Of a stretch of 64,000 nucleotides of DNA, positions 33,855 through 41,538 are shown one piece after another. The notes under the pieces were generated by a model. It was given only the letters and a program-made list of their open reading frames with translations, was not told where the DNA came from and did not search any database. Every line of letters begins with the position of its first letter. The stretch's first letter is position 1. The DNA comes from DATJFQ01 sp035495555 (GTDB lineage: Bacteria; Acidobacteriota; Vicinamibacteria; Vicinamibacterales; 2-12-FULL-66-21), in the NCBI GenBank assembly GCA_035495555.1, contig DATJFQ010000079.1, positions 28,926 to 92,925 on the forward strand, read 5' to 3'. The position numbers and the translations under genes are program-made.

Positions 33855-36455
33855 CTACTGCCGCGCCATGTAACGTTTGTAGAGTTCGGTCTGCCGCGTA
33901 TCGAGCGGAACGTCGCGCCCGGCGATGATGACGTGCTCGATGTGCGAGGTGATTTCGAGCGCGTCGCCCTTCTCCACGACGAGATTGGCGAGCTTGCCCG
34001 GTTCGATGCTGCCGACCTGGCTGTCGACGCCGAGGATGCGTGCCGCGTCGAGCGTCAAGGCGCGGACCGCCGCGTCATGGTCGAGGCCCCACGCCACCGC
34101 GCGCCCCGCCTGGAAGGGGATGTTGCGCGAGAACTGGAACCCGCCGCTCGAGAACGCAAACCGGACCCCCGCCTTCGCCAGCACGCCAGGCGTTTCGTAC
34201 GGATATGCGTGGAAGTCGTCCTCCCGCGGCGGCAGCGTGAGCACGCTCGTGAGAATCACGGGGACTCCGTGCGCCTCGAGGAACTCGGCCGCGCGCTGCG
34301 TGTCAGGTCCGCCTCGTACGACGATCCGCACGTGCTCGCGTTCGGCCCACGCGACGGCGTCCCGAATGCCGCGGTCGGTGTTCGCGTTGACGATGAGCGC
34401 CTGCGTGCCGGTGAGGACCGGCAGAAACGGCTCCAGCGACAGATCCACGGGATGCCCGGCAGGCGCCTTCGCATACGCCCGAGCGCGTGCGAGCCACCCG
34501 TTCAACTCCGCAATCTGGTCCGCCGGATTGGCCGCCGGCGCAGCGCCGCGACCGAACCCGCGTCCGCCGCCTGCGGCGCCCGGATACGTCATCACGAGGC
34601 CGGCGCTGGGCCGAAGCGCCGCTTCCTCCCACGTCCAGCCGTCGAGATCGATGACCGGCAGCGATCCGCTGATGACGCCGCCGCCCGGCACGACGCCGAC
34701 GGTCGTGACCCCCTCAACCCGCGTTACGGCGATCGCGTCTCCGTCCATCCGGATCGCGCGCTGCGTCCGGAGCGCCTGATTCCAGTCCCCGATTTCCCGC
34801 ACATCGTCGTAGTTGCGCGGACCAGGCTCGTTCAGGCCGATGTCCGTTCCGGCGTCGATGAAGCCCGGATAGACGTTCGCTCCGGCCGCGTCGACGATCT
34901 TTGCTCCGGAAGGCGGCTGAACGTTCGCGCCCACCGCTTCGATGCGATTGCCCTTGATGACGATGGTGCCGCGAGGGATGACATCGCCAGAGACGGTGAC
35001 GATCCGCGCGTTCGTGATCGCCCACGTCGGTCCGTTCGCGTTCGTCGTCACGGTCAGCCGCTCCGCGGAGGCGGGCGCGGGTGCGGGTGCGGCGGCAGGG
35101 GGCTGCACAGTGCCGCTCTGGCCGTTCGCCGAGCCGCCCGCACCGTCGTGCGCCTCGTTCACCGTCGTACGCTGCTCGTCCTTGACGCGATCGTAATAGA
35201 GCGTCCCGTCGATGTACGCCTGGTCGACGATGGCCTCAGTCGTCAGCGGGTGGTGGTTCCAGACGACCACGTCGGCGTCCTTGCCGACTTCCAGAGATCC
35301 GACCCGATTGTCGATTTTCAGCTGCTTTGCCGGATTGATCGTGACGAGCGCCAGCGCTTCGGTCTCGCTCAGGCCGCCGTAGCGGATCGACTTTGCCGCT
35401 TCGTTGTTCAATCGCCGCGCCTGTTCGGCGTCGTCCGAGTTGATCGAGACAACGACGCCTTTGCGCGTCATCAGCGCGGCGTTGTACGGGATCGCGTCGA
35501 CCGCTTCGATCTTGTAGCCCCACCAGTCGGAGAACGTCGAGGCGCCGGCGCCGTGCGCCGCGATTTCCCTGGCGACCTTGTAGCCCTCGAGCACGTGCTG
35601 GAAGGTTGCGACCTTGAAGCCCATCTCGTCGGCCACGCGAATCAGCATCAGGATCTCGTCGGCACGATACGAGTGCGCGTGGACGAGGCGCTTGCCCTCG
35701 AGCACCTCCACAAGCGGCTCGAGCTGGAAGTCCTTCTTCGGAGGCAGCATGTCGATGCCCTTGGCCTTTGCCGAGTTGTAATCGGCCCAGGCCTTCTGAT
35801 AGGCCTTCGCTCGCACGAACGCGTCGCGGATCACATAGTCCACGCCCTGCCGGGTCGTCGGGAACCGCTCGGGCGGCGTCCGCTGAGCGCCGCGCTTCTG
35901 CGTGACGTTCTCCCCGAGCGCGAACTTGATGCCGGGCAGCGCGCCCTGAAACAGGAGATCGTCCGGCCGCGTCTTCCCCCAGCGCAGCTTGATGACGACG
36001 GTCTTGCCACCGATGGCGTTGGCGCTCCCGTGAAGAATGTTCGCGGTCGTCGTGCCGCCCGCCAGGTCGCGGTAAATGTCAGGATCATTCGGATCGAGCA
36101 CGTCTTCCATGCCGACCATCGAACTGACCGACGTGCCGCCTTCGTTCACGTCGTCGTTGGCGATGTGCGAGTGGCAGTCGATGAGACCGGGCGACACGAA
36201 CTTTCCGGCGGCGTCGATGACCTCGGCACCGGCCGGAATCGGGACGTTTGTGCCGAGGGCCGCAATCTTTCCGTTGCGCAGGACGATCGTGCCGTTCTGG
36301 ATCGTGCCTTTCGTGACGGTGAGCAGCGTAGCGTTCCGTATGGCGACGGTCGTGTTCGGCGCCTGGCCGCGGAGACGGGCGGTCAGGGCGGGAAGATAGA
36401 ACATGCCTGCCAGAGCGATGACGGCGACGCCCGGCCGCATATAGCGATGAGTCAC
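33855..36455 (-). CDS. secreted double-domain amidohydrolase
   Basis: An 866-residue exported protein made of two amidohydrolase units. The first (about residues 35-430) keeps a full metal site: GLIDCHSHIAND, RLVHAHSYRADE, ATFQHVLEG and SINSDDAEQARR. The second (about 470-850) keeps the flanking strands (TWAITNARIVTVSGD, NVYPGFIDAG and VGSIEPGKLANLVV) but has no HxH. The linker is Ala/Pro-rich. The unit may process dipeptides, cyclic amides or imidazolone-like compounds. The GTG start has GGAGGT upstream. It is coupled to the 494-residue protein, so three units are present with one intact active site. Confidence 0.85.
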   Translation of the reverse strand: MTHRYMRPGVAVIALAGMFYLPALTARLRGQAPNTTVAIRNATLLTVTKGTIQNGTIVLRNGKIAALGTNVPIPAGAEVIDAAGKFVSPGLIDCHSHIANDDVNEGGTSVSSMVGMEDVLDPNDPDIYRDLAGGTTTANILHGSANAIGGKTVVIKLRWGKTRPDDLLFQGALPGIKFALGENVTQKRGAQRTPPERFPTTRQGVDYVIRDAFVRAKAYQKAWADYNSAKAKGIDMLPPKKDFQLEPLVEVLEGKRLVHAHSYRADEILMLIRVADEMGFKVATFQHVLEGYKVAREIAAHGAGASTFSDWWGYKIEAVDAIPYNAALMTRKGVVVSINSDDAEQARRLNNEAAKSIRYGGLSETEALALVTINPAKQLKIDNRVGSLEVGKDADVVVWNHHPLTTEAIVDQAYIDGTLYYDRVKDEQRTTVNEAHDGAGGSANGQSGTVQPPAAAPAPAPASAERLTVTTNANGPTWAITNARIVTVSGDVIPRGTIVIKGNRIEAVGANVQPPSGAKIVDAAGANVYPGFIDAGTDIGLNEPGPRNYDDVREIGDWNQALRTQRAIRMDGDAIAVTRVEGVTTVGVVPGGGVISGSLPVIDLDGWTWEEAALRPSAGLVMTYPGAAGGGRGFGRGAAPAANPADQIAELNGWLARARAYAKAPAGHPVDLSLEPFLPVLTGTQALIVNANTDRGIRDAVAWAEREHVRIVVRGGPDTQRAAEFLEAHGVPVILTSVLTLPPREDDFHAYPYETPGVLAKAGVRFAFSSGGFQFSRNIPFQAGRAVAWGLDHDAAVRALTLDAARILGVDSQVGSIEPGKLANLVVEKGDALEITSHIEHVIIAGRDVPLDTRQTELYKRYMARQ

Positions 36456-36535
36456 GGGACCTCCATGGAGCGGTGGCCGAACTTTACCGTACCGGAGCGG
36501 CTTCCGTTACAGGAGGAGGGTATCGGCGCAGCCCC

Positions 36536-36560
36536 TGTCCGGGCGGCGCGCGCCCGGACA
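36536..36560 (-). terminator. GC-rich hairpin after the 36582-37277 gene
   Basis: TGTCCGGGC / GCCCGGACA with a seven-base loop, 22 bases beyond the TGA of the secreted hypothetical gene. There is no T-run, so a factor-dependent or structural role is as likely as intrinsic termination. Confidence 0.4.
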
Positions 36561-36581
36561 CGGAGCTGACCCAATGCCCTC

Positions 36582-37277
36582 TCACCGCGTCTTCTGTGCC
36601 GCGGTCCGCAGTTCGCGGATTTCAGACTCGCCGAAATGCGCGACGAGGTTCCGTGCCAGCAGCGAGCCGTCGGGTGTACCGGCGATCGCACGGGTCAGGT
36701 GCTCTCGATACGCCGTCTGACCAAAAACGCGCCGATCGCTGGCGACGACGGCTGCCGCAAACTCCATGGCGGGATCCCCGGTCATCGCAATCGCATGCGT
36801 GATTTGCGAGTAGCCGTCCTCTTTCGGATCGACCTGCTTGAAATTCCAGAAGTCCTCGTGCGCGTTCGCTGAAATCCACGCGGCCTGCTTGTAGGTTTCG
36901 GTGAGGTAGCCCACGTCGAACAGCGCCAGCGCGTACTCGCGGCTGCCCCGATCCTTGCCGTCCAGGCGCTCGCGCAACCTGGTCAACAGTTGTGCGGCCC
37001 GGGCACCATCGGTGCGCGCATACACGGTCGCACGCCGCAGCGTTTCCATCCTGGCAAGGACGGGGGTGTCCGCGGTCAGCGTTGATAACGTGTCGTCGAC
37101 AAGACGAGAAACGTCGTACTTCGGATCGATGGCGGTCCAGGCGGCGCCGTTCCAGGGTAACGACTTCCCAGTACCGATCTCGAATGGGTGGCAGATCAGC
37201 GGCGGACCGGCGGCCGCGGAGCTGGCGAACAGGAGCACGAGCGACAGGAGCAGGAGCGGGCGGAAGTGGTAAGTCAT
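36582..37277 (-). CDS. secreted hypothetical protein
   Basis: A 231-residue protein with a signal peptide (residues 1-23, ending SSAAAG). The mature part starts PPLICHPFEIGTGKSLPW and is otherwise helical, with LARMETLRRATVYARTD, LLTRLRERL, ALALFDVGYLTETYKQAAW and GDPAMEFAAAVV, a helical-repeat pattern like TPR solenoids. I recognise no named family. It is divergent from the ECF sigma gene at 37390, sharing a 112-base intergenic region with two GTTAAC sites (37322 and 37352). Confidence 0.65.
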   Translation of the reverse strand: MTYHFRPLLLLSLVLLFASSAAAGPPLICHPFEIGTGKSLPWNGAAWTAIDPKYDVSRLVDDTLSTLTADTPVLARMETLRRATVYARTDGARAAQLLTRLRERLDGKDRGSREYALALFDVGYLTETYKQAAWISANAHEDFWNFKQVDPKEDGYSQITHAIAMTGDPAMEFAAAVVASDRRVFGQTAYREHLTRAIAGTPDGSLLARNLVAHFGESEIRELRTAAQKTR

Positions 37278-37378
37278 GGGGTGTTGTCCTTTCGAGCTCA
37301 GGACGCAGGCACGGCAGGTGTGTTAACAAGAGTGGGGCGCGAAGATCGCCCGTTAACGGTCGGCCGCCGGAATACGTC

Positions 37379-37384
37379 TATACA
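37379..37384 (+). promoter_or_regulatory. -10 element (TATACA) for the ECF sigma gene at 37390
   Basis: TATACA ends five bases before the ATG and no ribosome site lies between, so a leaderless transcript starting at the A of the ATG is predicted. The -35 region is weak. Confidence 0.4.
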
Positions 37385-37389
37385 GCCGA

Positions 37390-37974
37390 ATGGCGCTTTC
37401 GTTGGGCATGCTCGAGCGTCGAGTCCGCATGGAGGCGGCGCAGACCGGCGACGCCGATGAGGCGGGTACCGTGGCCGCCCTGGTGGACGGCGCGCGCGCA
37501 GGCGATCGCTCCGCGTTCGGGAGCCTCTTCGAACGGTTTGCGCCGATGGTTCACGGCATCCTGCTGGCGCGCGTGCGCCCGCAGGACGCCGACGATCTGA
37601 CGCAGGAGGTCTTCCTCAGCGGCATGCAGCAACTGCACACGTTGCGCGAGGCTCGCGCGTTCGGTGGGTGGATTGCGACAATCGCGCGAAACGCGGCGGT
37701 CGACTTGTATCGGCGTTCACCGGTGACGACCGAACTTCCGCCGACGCTGGCGGCGCCGCCTCCTCCCGCCGCGGAAGCGGCAGAGGTGCTGCGCGCCATC
37801 CGGGAGCTGCCCGATGCGTATCGCGAAACGCTGATACTGCGGCTTGTCGAAGGAATGAGCGGGCCGGAGATAGCCGCAAAGACCGGCCTCGCTGCCGGAT
37901 CGGTGCGCGTGAACCTGCACCGCGGCATGAAGCTGCTGCGGGAACGATTGAACGGGAGCGGCGCCCATGCATGA
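37390..37974 (+). CDS. ECF-type RNA polymerase sigma factor
   Basis: A 194-residue sigma-70 family protein of the extracytoplasmic-function type. Region 2 (about 35-100) has LVDGARAGDRSAFGSLFERF, DADDLTQEVFLSGMQ and FGGWIATIARNAAVDLYRR; region 4 (about 135-190) has LPDAYRETLILRLVEGMSG and GLAAGSVRVNLHRGMKLL. It directs RNA polymerase to a stress or surface regulon. It overlaps the downstream FecR-domain gene by eight bases, so that protein is the likely membrane-bound regulator. ATG 37408 is an alternative start. Confidence 0.9.
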   Translation: MALSLGMLERRVRMEAAQTGDADEAGTVAALVDGARAGDRSAFGSLFERFAPMVHGILLARVRPQDADDLTQEVFLSGMQQLHTLREARAFGGWIATIARNAAVDLYRRSPVTTELPPTLAAPPPPAAEAAEVLRAIRELPDAYRETLILRLVEGMSGPEIAAKTGLAAGSVRVNLHRGMKLLRERLNGSGAHA

Positions 37975-38989
37975 CGACTACTTGTGGGATCGCTCCGGAG
38001 GACCCGATCCGGAGATCTTGAAGCTCGAACGTACGCTCGCAGTGTTTCGACATCGCGGGACGGCGCCGGCGTTCGCTCACCTCGAAAGCCAGCGGCGTTC
38101 TGCGGGCGCGGCGCCATGGCGGTATCCGCTCACAGCGGGACTCATCGCGGCGTCGTTGATCGCGGCGATCGGCGTCCTGCTCTTCGGAATACGGCCGCAC
38201 TCGGCGGCGTGGGACGTCGCCGTGCTCGACGGCCGTCCAACAATCGGGCGGCAGCCGGTCGATGCGCGAGGCACGCTGTCGGTCGGCCAGTGGCTGGTGA
38301 CCGACGCCTCGTCGCGCGCGGAAATCGCCGTGGCCGATATCGGATCGGTGGAGGTGGCGCCAAACTCGCGCGTACGACTGGTCTCGACGCGCGCCGAGGA
38401 CAACCGAATCGAGCTGCAGCGCGGAGAGGTCAGAGCCACGATATTCGCACCGCCACGGCAGTTCGCGGTCGAAGCGTCGTCGGGGACCGCGATCGATCTG
38501 GGATGCAAATACACTTTGCAGATCGCGGAGGACGGAGCCGGACTTCTCCATGTCGAGAGCGGCTGGGTCGCATATGCATACGCCGGGCGCGAGTCGTTCG
38601 TTCCAGCGGATGCGAGCGCGCGGACACGCCCCGGCTTTGGTCCCGGCACACCGTATTTCGACGATGCGGACGTGCGGCTGCGGGAGGCGCTCCCGCGCGT
38701 CGATTTCGGTGCGCCAACGCCCGGCGATCGGGCGTCTGCGCTGCAGACGGTGCTCGACACCGCGCGGCGGAAGGACGCGATCACCCTCTGGCACCTCCTG
38801 CCGCGCGTCCGTCCCGAGGAACGCGCGCGCGTGTTCGATCGCCTCGCGCAGCTCGTGCCGCCCGCCGCAGGCGTCACGCGCGACGGCGTGATCCGCGGCG
38901 ATCGCACCATGCTGGAGGCGTGGTGGGATCAGCTCGACCTGCAGCCGCTCTCGTGGTGGCGTGTGTGGGAGCGACCGTGGCCGAAATAG
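37967..38989 (+). CDS. FecR-domain membrane protein, probable sigma regulator
   Basis: A 340-residue protein with a cytoplasmic N-terminus (about residues 1-48), one transmembrane helix (RYPLTAGLIAASLIAAIGVL, about 51-71) and a periplasmic FecR domain with QWLVTDASSRAEIAVADIG, SVEVAPNSRVRLV, IELQRGEVRATI and the FAVEASSGTAIDLGCKYTL stretch. FecR-type proteins relay an outside signal to an ECF sigma factor. The usual short anti-sigma N-domain is weak here. The gene overlaps the sigma gene, and its stop codon touches a heptamer array. Confidence 0.82.
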   Translation: MHDDYLWDRSGGPDPEILKLERTLAVFRHRGTAPAFAHLESQRRSAGAAPWRYPLTAGLIAASLIAAIGVLLFGIRPHSAAWDVAVLDGRPTIGRQPVDARGTLSVGQWLVTDASSRAEIAVADIGSVEVAPNSRVRLVSTRAEDNRIELQRGEVRATIFAPPRQFAVEASSGTAIDLGCKYTLQIAEDGAGLLHVESGWVAYAYAGRESFVPADASARTRPGFGPGTPYFDDADVRLREALPRVDFGAPTPGDRASALQTVLDTARRKDAITLWHLLPRVRPEERARVFDRLAQLVPPAAGVTRDGVIRGDRTMLEAWWDQLDLQPLSWWRVWERPWPK

Positions 38990-39060
38990 CGAGGCGCGAG
39001 GCGCGAGGCGGGAGGCGCGAGGCGGGCGCGAGGCGCCGGAGGCGAGGCGCGAGGCGCGGC
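38990..39060. repeat. heptamer tandem array (consensus GCGAGGC)
   Basis: About ten units, mostly GCGAGGC and GGGAGGC with two out-of-phase joints, filling the whole 72-base gap between the convergent FecR and beta-lactamase genes. It begins at the base after one stop codon and ends one base before the other. Confidence 0.9.
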
Positions 39061-39061
39061 C

Positions 39062-39955
39062 TCACCTGACAGCGGCAGTGTCGGGCGTTCGCTGCACTCG
39101 ATTGGCCGCCTGGCCGCGCTGTTTTTCCAGCTCGGACCTGAACGCCTGTTCACGATCCGACACGTAGTCGGCATATCCCCGCGAATCTACGAAGGCGGCG
39201 ACGCCAGACGCGTTCAGCCTCTGATACTTGCGTTCGAGATCGAAATACCCGCCGTGTGCACCGAGGAAGATGTCGCACCGGAGCGACTTCAACACCCGAA
39301 AGCCCCGCTCGTAATCATCCGCAATGCGGGGGTATGCGGCGTTTCCTACCAGCTTGTATCCGGGATTCACGTTCGGGCTGCCCACGATGACCACGTCGTA
39401 ACGCTTGCCGCCGTCCTCGACGGTCATCGTCCAGGTCGTGCACCCCTTCGTGTGACCCGCCGTCAAGTGAGCGACGAGTGTGGCTCCGCCGAGCGTGACG
39501 GTGTCGCCGTCGTGCAGCACGCGATCGACGCTGGTCGGAGGATACAGATCTTCCGGCGTCGTTCCGTATTGGAAGTCCGCCTTGCCGCCTGATTCGACGA
39601 CGGGGACGTCGCCGTCCATGACCATGTATCTGGCACCGGTGAGCCGCTTGATCGCCGCGCTCCCCGCGTCGTGGTCGTAGTGCGCGTGGCTGATCAGCAG
39701 GATCCTGATGTCGGTGAACTTGAACCCGAGCTTCTCGATGCTCTCGCGGAGCAGCGGCACACTCTTTTCGAGATCACTGTTGATCAGAATATGGCCTTGC
39801 GGGGTCGTGATGAGATAACTTGCGAGCCCGTGGCTGCCGACGTAATAGAGGTTCCCGGCGATTTTGAACGGCGGGAACGGCGCCAGCCAGTCGTTGGCGG
39901 CCTGCGGGAGCAATCCGAGCAACAGCGACGCGGTCAGCACGATCGGGCGCATCAT
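39062..39955 (-). CDS. subclass B3 metallo-beta-lactamase
   Basis: A 297-residue exported zinc hydrolase. Signal peptide at about residues 1-20. The B3 zinc ligands are all visible: H90, H92, D94 and H95 in SHAHYDHDAG, H168 in LTAGHTKGCTTW and H234 in GAHGGYFDL. GLASYLITTPQGHILINSD is the usual B3 first strand pair, and the GCTTW turn is typical of the subclass. It should hydrolyse penicillins, cephalosporins or carbapenems in the periplasm, as environmental B3 enzymes do. No regulator is adjacent. Confidence 0.88.
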   Translation of the reverse strand: MMRPIVLTASLLLGLLPQAANDWLAPFPPFKIAGNLYYVGSHGLASYLITTPQGHILINSDLEKSVPLLRESIEKLGFKFTDIRILLISHAHYDHDAGSAAIKRLTGARYMVMDGDVPVVESGGKADFQYGTTPEDLYPPTSVDRVLHDGDTVTLGGATLVAHLTAGHTKGCTTWTMTVEDGGKRYDVVIVGSPNVNPGYKLVGNAAYPRIADDYERGFRVLKSLRCDIFLGAHGGYFDLERKYQRLNASGVAAFVDSRGYADYVSDREQAFRSELEKQRGQAANRVQRTPDTAAVR

Positions 39956-39998
39956 CGCGCGATTGTAATCGGTCTCGCGCCTCAGCCCGTTCGCGTCC

Positions 39999-40370
39999 TC
40001 AGCGGTCCTTCAACTCGACGACGATCAGACGGACGGTTGTCGTCCCGATGTTCTCGGCCCAGTGCGTGACGGGCTCGCGATAGAGCGTCTGCCCGGCGGC
40101 GTAGGAAACGTCGCTCGTCGAACCGTCCGCCGCGTGGTTGCGCACCGTGCCCCCGACGATGACATACACGACGGAGCGCGGATGCGAGTGCATGTGCTCC
40201 TTGACTCCCGGGCCGAGCGTCGCTTCCATCACCCGGACGTGCACGTTGTCGATCGTGACCTTGATCGTGCCGGGGTTGACGGCCGCGACATCCTGCGCAC
40301 AGAGCGGCGCAGCCGTCACCAGCACCGCCGCGGCGGCAATCGCGCCGAACGCCTTCCGAAATGCTGTCAT
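39999..40370 (-). CDS. secreted cupin protein
   Basis: A 123-residue single cupin with a signal peptide (residues 1-26, ending APLCAQ). Motif 1 is KEHMHSHPRSVVYVIVGG with two His ligands; the second motif is weaker (GQTLYREPVTHWAENIG) but keeps a His. It is probably periplasmic and metal-binding, substrate unknown. ATG 40370 is preceded by GGAGAG. It is divergent from the second ECF sigma gene. Confidence 0.75.
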   Translation of the reverse strand: MTAFRKAFGAIAAAAVLVTAAPLCAQDVAAVNPGTIKVTIDNVHVRVMEATLGPGVKEHMHSHPRSVVYVIVGGTVRNHAADGSTSDVSYAAGQTLYREPVTHWAENIGTTTVRLIVVELKDR

Positions 40371-40570
40371 TGTGCTCTCCACCTTCGCGATCGCCACAAG
40401 CCCTCGTCAGCCGTTCGCATACGCGACCGTCGCATCCAGATCGGGCCCGCCGTGCGGCTGATGGCCGTTGCGAATCTCGCCATAGTCGGCCGATTCTGCC
40501 ACAACCCCTCGCGCGCCGCGATCCCGGCACCGTCAAATCGTGGACGGTCTATGATGCTCAGTCCTGCGCC

Positions 40571-40599
40571 TGAAACTTTTCGCCACGTACGGGGTTATG
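40571..40599 (+). promoter_or_regulatory. possible ECF-type promoter before the second sigma gene
   Basis: TGAAAC (40571-40576) and GTTATG (40594-40599) are spaced 17 bases apart, 24 bases before the ATG of the sigma gene. This resembles ECF promoters and would allow self-activation. The remaining 225-base gap shows nothing else clear. Confidence 0.4.
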
Positions 40600-40622
40600 A
40601 GAGGTAGTGCGGCCTCTCGGGA

Positions 40623-41153
40623 ATGACCAACGCCGAACCGTTTGAGGCGTTCGTGCGGAGGTACCAGGACATGGTGTTCGCCACCGCCGTCCGGCTGCTT
40701 GGCAACCCCGCGGACGCAGAAGATGCCGCGCAGACAACGTTTCTGCGGGCATTCCAGCACTATGCACAGCTCGCCGCGAGCCCGTCCGCCGGCGCATGGC
40801 TCAAAACGACGGTCAGGAACGTGTGCCTGAACCATCTGACGCGTTACCGCGCCAGATGGCGGCTGTTCAGCGAGCTGGAAACGGGAGAGACGCCGCGCTA
40901 CGAGGACGTGCTCGAATCGCGCGTCTCGCGCGCGCTCGAAACGGAGCATGCCGATGGCGTCGAGCAACTGGAACATGCGGTGCGCAGCCTGCCCGACCAC
41001 CAGCGCATCCCGCTGGTGCTGTTTCACTTCGAGGAGCTGAGCTACGACGACATCGCGCGAACCCTCCGCGTGTCGCTGGGAAAAGTGAAGACCGACATCC
41101 ACCGGGGACGTGAGGCGCTCAGGCGCCTGCTGACCGAAGATGACGCCGACTGA
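40623..41153 (+). CDS. ECF-type RNA polymerase sigma factor
   Basis: A 176-residue sigma factor. Region 2: FEAFVRRYQDMVFATAVRLL, ADAEDAAQTTFLRAF and AWLKTTVRNVCLNHLTRYR. Region 4: LPDHQRIPLVLFHFEELSY, DDIARTLRVSLGKVKTDIHR. It is the first gene of a three-gene chain: its 3' end overlaps a small membrane protein by 14 bases, which overlaps the polymer-forming/RDD protein by four. Confidence 0.9.
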   Translation: MTNAEPFEAFVRRYQDMVFATAVRLLGNPADAEDAAQTTFLRAFQHYAQLAASPSAGAWLKTTVRNVCLNHLTRYRARWRLFSELETGETPRYEDVLESRVSRALETEHADGVEQLEHAVRSLPDHQRIPLVLFHFEELSYDDIARTLRVSLGKVKTDIHRGREALRRLLTEDDAD

Positions 41154-41538
41154 CGACGACCTCGAGGCGCGGGTCGATCGCGCACTCCGGCGGCTGCCGC
41201 AACCGCACACGCCGCCGACGCTCCTGCCGCGCGTCATGGCCGCCGTCGACGCATGGCAGCACCGGCCGTGGTACACGCGCGCGTGGTTCGCCTGGCCGCT
41301 CGCCTGGCGTGTGATCTCGATCGTGCCATGCGCACTGCTCGTCTATTTCGCGTGGCACGTGCCGCCGCCGCCCGCACAAGTCGTCGCGGCGACCAGCGCC
41401 ACCCGCGTGCTCTGGGATTTGGTGATTGCGCCGCTCCTTCCCTATCTCCTCGCCATCGTGCTGCTGATGGGCCTCGCATGTGTGGTCTTCGGCCTGGCGC
41501 TCAATTACGTGCTCCTCGAAAGGGCCGAACAACGATGA
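41140..41538 (+). CDS. small membrane protein, probable anti-sigma factor
   Basis: A 132-residue protein with a short acidic cytoplasmic head (DDDLEARVDRALRRLP) and two transmembrane helices at about 57-75 and 94-122. The head matches the place and length of minimal anti-sigma domains. Its position directly after an ECF sigma gene, with a 14-base overlap, is the main evidence for the role. No zinc-binding HxxxCxxC motif is present. Confidence 0.65.
   Translation: MTPTDDDLEARVDRALRRLPQPHTPPTLLPRVMAAVDAWQHRPWYTRAWFAWPLAWRVISIVPCALLVYFAWHVPPPPAQVVAATSATRVLWDLVIAPLLPYLLAIVLLMGLACVVFGLALNYVLLERAEQR

Noticed and set aside
33933..36569. 878-codon open frame on the + strand opposite the amidohydrolase
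   Set aside because: It is rich in Arg, Asp and Val in the pattern of an antisense frame in GC-rich DNA, and matches no family, while the minus strand codes a clear amidohydrolase.
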